The notes below the pieces were generated by a model. It made no database searches and was not told the DNA's origin. It worked only from the letters and a program-made list of their open reading frames with translations. A program made the position numbers and the translations under genes. Below, piece by piece: positions 6,210 through 9,912 of a stretch of DNA of 9,912 bases. The DNA is taken from positions 1 through 9,912 of the forward strand of contig DCGM01000085.1 in NCBI GenBank assembly GCA_002315255.1. Reading direction: 5' to 3'. Origin of the DNA: Lachnospiraceae bacterium UBA1778. GTDB taxonomy: Bacteria > Bacillota > Clostridia > Lachnospirales > Lachnospiraceae. The first letter of the stretch is position 1. Every line of letters starts with the position of its first letter.

Positions 6210-7802
6210 TTATTTCGTCACATACTTATGTAAGGTCTTACGGACAGCGCCGGGGCCTGCAAAGAGTTCCTTCACCATTCCTTCGGTCTTCTCGCCGAGG
6301 CCGACTTCGTAAAGATCGACACCGAAGACATCCGCGCGGCTGAAAAGCTTCTTCAGGCAGCTGAAATCCTGCTCGCCTTCCTTCACCTCGAGTCCGGCAA
6401 CGATCGGCTGAAGCTCCGGAAGCAGCGGGTCGGTAGACAGCTGCATCTCTGCGCCATTGTCATCGATCGCACGAAGGAAACGAGCATAGCCTGCGAATAC
6501 CAGCGGGATCAGGTTAAGCTTCGTGACATCCTTTCCGGCCTTCAGATATTCCTGAATCGTACCGCCGAACCGGACGGAAAGCTTCTGGGAGGTATCGGTC
6601 GAAATGCGCTGCGGTGCATCCGGCATGAACGGGTTCGGAAGACGCTTCGTCAGGACTTCGTCGATAAACTTCATCGGATCGACGATGCCCGGATTGATGA
6701 CGACTGGCATACCCTCTTCATAACCGAGGCGGGTAGCGAGAGCGCGAAGGTCCTCATCATGCATTTCTGCTGAAATCAGCGTGTAATTTAAGAGACATCC
6801 GTAGATGCTGATCGCGGTATGTAACGGGTTCAGGCAGGTGCCGACCTTCATACGCTCGACCTTGTCGACGGTTTCCGCATCCGCGAAAAGAACGCCGCCT
6901 TTTTCGATCGGCGGACGGCCGTACGGCGCATTGTCCTCGATAACGAGATAGCCGACTTCCTCGGAGTTGACGAAGGGTGCGGAGAAGGAATGCTTCTCGG
7001 TTTCGATGAGTTCGATATCCTCGAAACCGTCAGCCGCCAGCATGTCGCGGATCCGGGAGTCCGGACGCGGCGTGATCTTATCGATCATAGCCCACGGATA
7101 CGTAACCTTCTCCGGGTTCTTTACATAATCTTCAAATGCCTTCGGCGCAATGCCGAGCGCGACGAATTTCTCCGCATACGCGTAGACGCCGGCGCGGACT
7201 CTGTCGCCGTTATGCGAGCAGTTATCGGTCGACTGAAGCGAAATCGGAAGCGGGTTCTCCAAAGATGCATTGAAGCGGACGAGCAGGAGACGGGCCATCT
7301 TGCCCATCATGAAACGTGCTTCCAGGCCGCGCTCGAGGTCGGCATCATTGAAGCCGTAGCCCTTCTCCGTGATGGAGAATGTAACGAGCTGAAGCGACGG
7401 TTTCCGGAAAATCTCTTCGAGACGCGCCCAATCCTCCGGGAAGGAGGTGTCCGCCTTCAAAGACTCGGTCAGACAGCCGACCAGGTTCTTTTCAATCGAA
7501 CCGTCGGAATGCATAACGACCGAGAGCGTCAGGTTATCAAACGGACGATACGCGCGATCGATGATTTCATAGTCAAATCCTTCTGCGACAATGAGTCCGC
7601 GGTCATATTCGCCCTGGTCCAGCACTTTCTCCAGGATTTCCGCCTGATATGCACGGAAAATGTTTCCTGCGCCGAAATGCACCCATGTCGGGTTCTCATA
7701 CGTCTTCTTTTTCAGTTCCTCACGGTCAAACTGCGGAACCGTATATCCTTTTTCTAAAAACGCTTTGCGACCGGCCTCTGTTTTCAGGTCTAATAATTTC
7801 AT
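6210..7802 (-). CDS. Mannitol dehydrogenase family protein (polyol or hexuronate oxidoreductase)
   Basis: The 530-residue product belongs to the long-chain polyol-specific dehydrogenases, which include mannitol 2-dehydrogenase, fructuronate reductase (UxuB) and tagaturonate reductase (UxaB); they interconvert keto sugars or keto-hexuronates and the matching polyols or aldonates with NAD(P)H in the cytoplasm. The Rossmann motif FGAGNIFR is at residues 43-50, the TDNCSHNGD stretch at 192-200, and the family signature around MKVGTCLNPLHTAISI supplies the expected Lys319, Asn325 and His328 of the active site. The C-terminal region keeps the NP-x-MPD and DTSQKL stretch at 390-408. Length is somewhat above the usual 480-500. 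Substrate cannot be read from sequence; no isomerase, dehydratase or transporter is adjacent to point to hexuronate or mannitol use. The ATG at 7800-7802 has AGGAGG 5 bases upstream. It has its own promoter (7866-7894) and terminator. Confidence 0.88.
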   Translation of the reverse strand: MKLLDLKTEAGRKAFLEKGYTVPQFDREELKKKTYENPTWVHFGAGNIFRAYQAEILEKVLDQGEYDRGLIVAEGFDYEIIDRAYRPFDNLTLSVVMHSDGSIEKNLVGCLTESLKADTSFPEDWARLEEIFRKPSLQLVTFSITEKGYGFNDADLERGLEARFMMGKMARLLLVRFNASLENPLPISLQSTDNCSHNGDRVRAGVYAYAEKFVALGIAPKAFEDYVKNPEKVTYPWAMIDKITPRPDSRIRDMLAADGFEDIELIETEKHSFSAPFVNSEEVGYLVIEDNAPYGRPPIEKGGVLFADAETVDKVERMKVGTCLNPLHTAISIYGCLLNYTLISAEMHDEDLRALATRLGYEEGMPVVINPGIVDPMKFIDEVLTKRLPNPFMPDAPQRISTDTSQKLSVRFGGTIQEYLKAGKDVTKLNLIPLVFAGYARFLRAIDDNGAEMQLSTDPLLPELQPIVAGLEVKEGEQDFSCLKKLFSRADVFGVDLYEVGLGEKTEGMVKELFAGPGAVRKTLHKYVTK

Positions 7803-7840
7803 TGCCGCCTCCTGTGTTTATTATTTTAGTCTGATAGAAA

Positions 7841-7857
7841 GGCAGATAATATCTGCC
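7841..7857. promoter_or_regulatory. Perfect palindrome at the expected transcription start, possible operator
   Basis: Seven bases each side (7841-7847 and 7851-7857) pair perfectly around a 3-base centre, with core ggcagat/atctgcc. It begins where transcription from the 7866-7894 promoter should start, a typical place for a repressor operator. An outer 8-bp inverted repeat (7832-7839 with 7867-7874) encloses it and overlaps the -10. It might also serve as a weak terminator for the HAD gene, since TTTCT follows it on the minus strand. Confidence 0.55.
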
Positions 7858-7865
7858 CTTTTAGT

Positions 7866-7894
7866 ATTCTATCACGCGGTTTGCGCTTTTTCAA
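7866..7894 (-). promoter_or_regulatory. Sigma-70 type promoter of the dehydrogenase gene
   Basis: On the minus strand TTGAAA (7889-7894) and TAGAAT (7866-7871) are separated by exactly 17 bases; each differs from consensus at one or two positions. Transcription would start near 7858-7860, giving a 5' leader of about 55 bases ahead of the ATG at 7802. It lies in the 108-base gap after the HAD gene. Confidence 0.7.
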
Positions 7895-7910
7895 TCCAAA
7901 AAGAACCTGC

Positions 7911-8468
7911 TTACTCCTCGGCGAGCTTCCGGACCACTTCATACGCTTCGGTCCAGTTGTCAACACGGATCATCCCGTTTGCCTCCGCATCATAGAGGCG
8001 GTTATGAGACGCAGAAAAAAGCACCTTCACGTAATCCGCGCCTTCGAGATTATGGATCCCGTCATCAATCAGCACATCGCCCTTCAGAAGCGGCTTATAA
8101 TGCGTGAGAATCACATCGTGCCAATCGATAAACGGAAAATACTTAAAGAGAAAACGGGTCATTTTCGCCGGAACAATCTCATAATTCGTGGTGGTGACGA
8201 TCAAAAGCCGGTGCCCGTCCTCCTGAATCTTCCGAAGCGCTTCGACTGCGCCTGGAAGCGGCTCCATCACATCATACAGGTCCGCCTCCAGCACGACGTC
8301 GTAAACCTGCTCCCGTGTAAGTCCCGGGTATGACTTCGCAATATTCCACTCGATGACCGACTCCGGATCCACCTGGTATCCGTAGCGCGCGTTCAGCCGG
8401 TCGATCCAGATTGCTTTCAGATTTTCAATGGTATCGTCCATATCGACCATTACCGTCAGTTTTCTCAT
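7911..8468 (-). CDS. HAD-superfamily 5'(3')-deoxyribonucleotidase-like hydrolase
   Basis: The 185-residue product matches the NT5C-type 5'(3')-deoxyribonucleotidase group of HAD phosphatases, which remove phosphate from (deoxy)nucleoside monophosphates in the cytoplasm. Motif I is VDMDDTIENL, with nucleophile Asp9, acid Asp11 and Thr13. Motif II is the VTTTN strand end at residues 91-95. The C-terminal motif is KGDVLIDDGIHNL at 129-141, with Asp135 and Asp136 as likely metal ligands. A helical cap lies between motifs I and II, as usual for this short family. Substrate preference cannot be told from sequence; many bacterial members are uncharacterised. The ATG at 8466-8468 has AAGGAG 5 bases upstream. 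It is divergent from the YlmH-like gene, and the dehydrogenase gene follows 108 bases downstream on the same strand, so some read-through is possible. Confidence 0.85.
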   Translation of the reverse strand: MRKLTVMVDMDDTIENLKAIWIDRLNARYGYQVDPESVIEWNIAKSYPGLTREQVYDVVLEADLYDVMEPLPGAVEALRKIQEDGHRLLIVTTTNYEIVPAKMTRFLFKYFPFIDWHDVILTHYKPLLKGDVLIDDGIHNLEGADYVKVLFSASHNRLYDAEANGMIRVDNWTEAYEVVRKLAEE

Positions 8469-8509
8469 AGGTTCTCCTTTTCGGAACTTAATAGCCTTTC
8501 TTTTGTGCT

Positions 8510-8539
8510 ATTCTACTCTAAATCCGCCCGTTTAGGCAA
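8510..8539 (-). promoter_or_regulatory. Probable promoter of the HAD gene
   Basis: TTGCCT (8534-8539) and TAGAAT (8510-8515) on the minus strand, spaced 18 bases. Transcription would start about 35 bases before the ATG. It is placed back to back with the plus-strand promoter at 8554-8582. Confidence 0.5.
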
Positions 8540-8553
8540 GCGGTTTCGTGCGC

Positions 8554-8582
8554 TTGTGTTTTATCAGGCAGCGCATTATAAT
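8554..8582 (+). promoter_or_regulatory. Probable promoter of the ylmH-like gene
   Basis: TTGTGT (8554-8559) and a perfect TATAAT (8577-8582) spaced 17 bases on the plus strand. Transcription would start near 8589, about 50 bases before the ATG at 8639. Confidence 0.6.
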
Positions 8583-8604
8583 CGTTTTATCAGCCGGGCA
8601 GCGC
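8558..8604 (+). repeat. Direct repeat straddling the ylmH promoter
   Basis: The word gttttatcag occurs at 8558-8567 and 8584-8593, and ggcagcgc occurs at 8567-8574 and 8597-8604. One copy of each lies in the promoter spacer and the other just after the -10. The arrangement could bind a regulator or be a local duplication. No known site is recognised. Confidence 0.4.
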
Positions 8605-8638
8605 CTGATTAACAGCCTGTCCATCGTATAGGAGCCCT

Positions 8639-9394
8639 ATGAACGAATCAGACGAAATCTTAAAGCGGCATCTTCTCGACCTTTCCGCGCAGGCGGAGCG
8701 TCAGGGGGCTTATACCTTCTCGGGCTTTCTGTCACTTCCGGAGCAGGATCTTTTTCTAAGCCTCCAGCGCGATTTTCCGACTGCTTCCCGCCTTTTCGGC
8801 GGCAATGCTTCCGCCGAACGGAAGCTCGCCGTCTTCGGCTCACCGGACGAATTTGGCTACGAGCCTGAGCTTCCGATCGCAGTCATTGCCGTCTCGCCGC
8901 TCTCGCTTAAATATGGTGAAGCGCTTTCACACCCGGATTACCTCGGCGCGCTTCTCAATCTCGGAATCGACCGAAGTCTCATCGGTGACATCATCATCCG
9001 TGAAAAACAGGCCTGGTTCTTCTGTCTCGAATCCGCTGCCGCATTCCTTTCGGAGAGCCTGACAAAAGTGCGCCATACAGACGTGCGCTGTGAGCGCGTT
9101 TTTGGCGATATTCCGGAGCTTGAGCCCGTTCTCGAGGAAATACGCGTAAATGTGGCTTCCGAGCGTTTAGACGCGATTGTCGCGGCTTACACGGGCATCT
9201 CCCGAAGCCACGTCGAAGAGCTCTTCACAAAACAGCGCGTTTTCGTGAACGGACGGGTCATTTTAAAGGAAAGCACGAACTTAAAAGAGGGCGATGTCCT
9301 TAATGTCCGCGGCTTCGGGAAAGCAATCTACGGCGGAATCGACGGCACCTCGAAAAAGGGTCGCCTCTATGTCGTATTAAAGAAATACAGTTAA
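8639..9394 (+). CDS. ylmH: YlmH-like RNA-binding protein with S4 domain
   Basis: The 251-residue product matches the YlmH family in length (about 255-260) and layout. The N-terminal part carries the family stretch DYLGALLNLGIDRSLIGDI at residues 100-118, and the C-terminal S4 RNA-binding domain spans about 173-230, with SERLDAIVAAYTGISRS, then FVNGRVILKESTNLKEGD. In Bacillus and relatives ylmH lies in the division gene cluster near divIVA, and the protein has been linked to ribosome-associated quality control; both points are family knowledge. Here the gene stands alone, away from sepF, ylmG or divIVA. It is the only plus-strand gene, with its own promoter (8554-8582) and terminator (9442-9508). 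The ATG at 8639 has GGAG (8631-8634) 4 bases upstream, a slightly short spacing. Confidence 0.9.
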   Translation: MNESDEILKRHLLDLSAQAERQGAYTFSGFLSLPEQDLFLSLQRDFPTASRLFGGNASAERKLAVFGSPDEFGYEPELPIAVIAVSPLSLKYGEALSHPDYLGALLNLGIDRSLIGDIIIREKQAWFFCLESAAAFLSESLTKVRHTDVRCERVFGDIPELEPVLEEIRVNVASERLDAIVAAYTGISRSHVEELFTKQRVFVNGRVILKESTNLKEGDVLNVRGFGKAIYGGIDGTSKKGRLYVVLKKYS

Positions 9395-9441
9395 CCCCGC
9401 TTCGTTTCGCACAGATTTTCTGCTGAAACCGCTGGGAATCT

Positions 9442-9508
9442 AAAAAGACTGAGGACCATGGACGGGCTCAAATCGAGCCGGTAAAATCCATGATCCTCAG
9501 TCTTTTTT
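9442..9508 (+). terminator. Long bidirectional terminator between the convergent ylmH and rpe genes
   Basis: Positions 9442-9455 pair with 9494-9507 (14 bp); after one C/A mismatch, 9457-9462 pair with 9487-9492 (6 bp); an inner stem (9465-9469 with 9475-9479) closes the tip. Six T follow on the plus strand (9503-9508), and five A at 9442-9446 give a U-run for transcripts coming from rpe. The stem is unusually long. It lies about 50 bases after the ylmH stop codon. Confidence 0.88.
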
Positions 9509-9569
9509 ATTCGGGCAGGGCTGCCCAGCCGATTCCTGCGCCGGCAGAAAACGATCGCTTCCGTCCCTC

Positions 9570-9682
9570 GGTCACCGCTCTTCTGCGAGAACACTTTTCT
9601 GTTACAGTTCCTCTGTGGGGCGCTTTTCTGTTACAGTTCCTCTGAGAACGCGAACTTCTGTTACAACTCTTCTTCGAGAACG
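9570..9682 (-). repeat. Four degenerate tandem copies of the rpe 3' end, stop codon included
   Basis: On the minus strand the bases around the rpe stop recur with a 29-30 base period. The stop triplets fall at 9661-9663 (TAA), 9631-9633 (TAA), 9602-9604 (TAA) and 9572-9574 (TGA). Each is preceded by codons reading like the rpe C-terminus: VLEEEL, then AFSEEL, RPTEEL and VLAEER. The two middle copies share 22 identical bases (9594-9615 and 9623-9644). Only the 9661 copy is translated as part of rpe. Slippage or repeated recombination at this 3' end could produce the pattern. Confidence 0.7.
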
Positions 9683-9894
9683 TTTTTCAGCTTCGTGATG
9701 TTGCCTGTAATGTCACCGCGGAATACAGTCGATCCGCTGACGAAAACATTGGCGCCGGCCGATGCCGCGCGCTTTACCGTTTCAAAATCAATCCCCCCGT
9801 CAACCTCGATGTCACACGGCAGTCCGAGCCGGTCAATCTCTGCGCGAAGCGCTGCAATCCGCTCGTCCGATTCCGAAAGATACGGCTGAAAAGG
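9661..9894 (-). CDS. rpe: Ribulose-phosphate 3-epimerase, C-terminal fragment
   Basis: The frame ending in TAA at 9661-9663 reads QPYLSESDERI, then DIEVDGGIDFETV and AGANVFVSGSTVF, then GDITGNITKL and a final VLEEEL. This matches the C-terminal third of ribulose-phosphate 3-epimerase, a TIM barrel that interconverts ribulose-5-phosphate and xylulose-5-phosphate in the pentose phosphate pathway. DGGI carries the catalytic Asp of strand 7 and AGANVFVSGSTVF the phosphate-binding end. Family members have NPGFGG directly before Q-x-Y/F; here similarity ends at that Gln (9886-9888), and two further codons lead back to an in-frame TAA at 9895-9897. The gene is thus cut at or near the window edge, either by a true break or by faulty sequence at the end. 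It converges on ylmH, with the terminator at 9442-9508 between them. Confidence 0.8.
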   Translation of the reverse strand, partial: PFQPYLSESDERIAALRAEIDRLGLPCDIEVDGGIDFETVKRAASAGANVFVSGSTVFRGDITGNITKLKNVLEEEL

Positions 9895-9912
9895 TTAAGG
9901 TGGGTGTCAAGA
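9889..9912. other. Terminal 24 bases that do not continue rpe
   Basis: Where the conserved NPGFGG codons should lie, the sequence encodes nothing similar in any minus-strand frame, and the rpe frame meets a stop at 9895-9897. This may be a contig-end artefact or the edge of an insertion. Too little sequence is present to identify it. Confidence 0.5.

Noticed and set aside
9594..9682. Possible CRISPR array in the 29-30 base period repeats
   Set aside because: The units are contiguous with no spacers, and they match the end of rpe.

Overview
The window looks like chromosome from a Gram-positive, probably anaerobic member of the Clostridia, most likely Lachnospiraceae-like. This rests on strong AGGAGG-type ribosome binding sites, many intrinsic terminators, a YlmH-type S4 protein, a large single-span surface protein with Clostridia-style CxxCG repeats, and fairly GC-rich coding sequence. 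The genus cannot be fixed from sequence alone. Nearly everything is on the minus strand; only the S4-domain gene (8639-9394) is on the plus strand.

Layout from left to right. Positions 1-629 are an AT-rich accessory patch: a short four-helix-bundle protein gene (102-491, minus) lies between a 20-bp terminator hairpin (53-95) and a dense cluster of inverted repeats (495-632) that touches the stop codon of the next gene. That gene (630-1616, minus) encodes only the ATP-pyrophosphatase and dimerization part of GMP synthase, without the N-terminal glutaminase domain. Next is a 1362-residue secreted, C-terminally membrane-anchored surface protein (1819-5907, minus) with an N-terminal beta-helix-like region, beta-sandwich-like regions and twelve CxxC motifs. 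Copies of the same 16-base terminator sequence lie at both ends of this gene. A mannitol/hexuronate dehydrogenase family gene follows (6210-7802, minus), with a good sigma-70 promoter and a perfect palindrome at the expected transcription start. A HAD-family 5'(3')-deoxyribonucleotidase-like gene (7911-8468, minus) and the YlmH-like gene (8639-9394, plus) diverge from a 170-base promoter region. The right end holds a long two-way terminator (9442-9508), four degenerate tandem copies of the end of a ribulose-phosphate 3-epimerase gene including its stop codon, and the C-terminal part of that gene (9661-9888, minus), whose similarity stops abruptly 24 bases before the window ends.

The genes do not form one pathway. 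They are mostly separate housekeeping units (purine synthesis, sugar-acid or polyol oxidation-reduction, nucleotide hydrolysis, ribosome-linked RNA binding, pentose phosphate metabolism), each with its own terminator, plus one surface-protein gene and one small accessory gene. I see no CRISPR array, transposase, integrase, phage gene, tRNA or rRNA. The points most worth a second look are the AT-rich palindromic patch against the 3' end of guaA, the stand-alone GuaA synthetase, the modular cysteine-rich surface protein, and the repeated rpe 3' ends.
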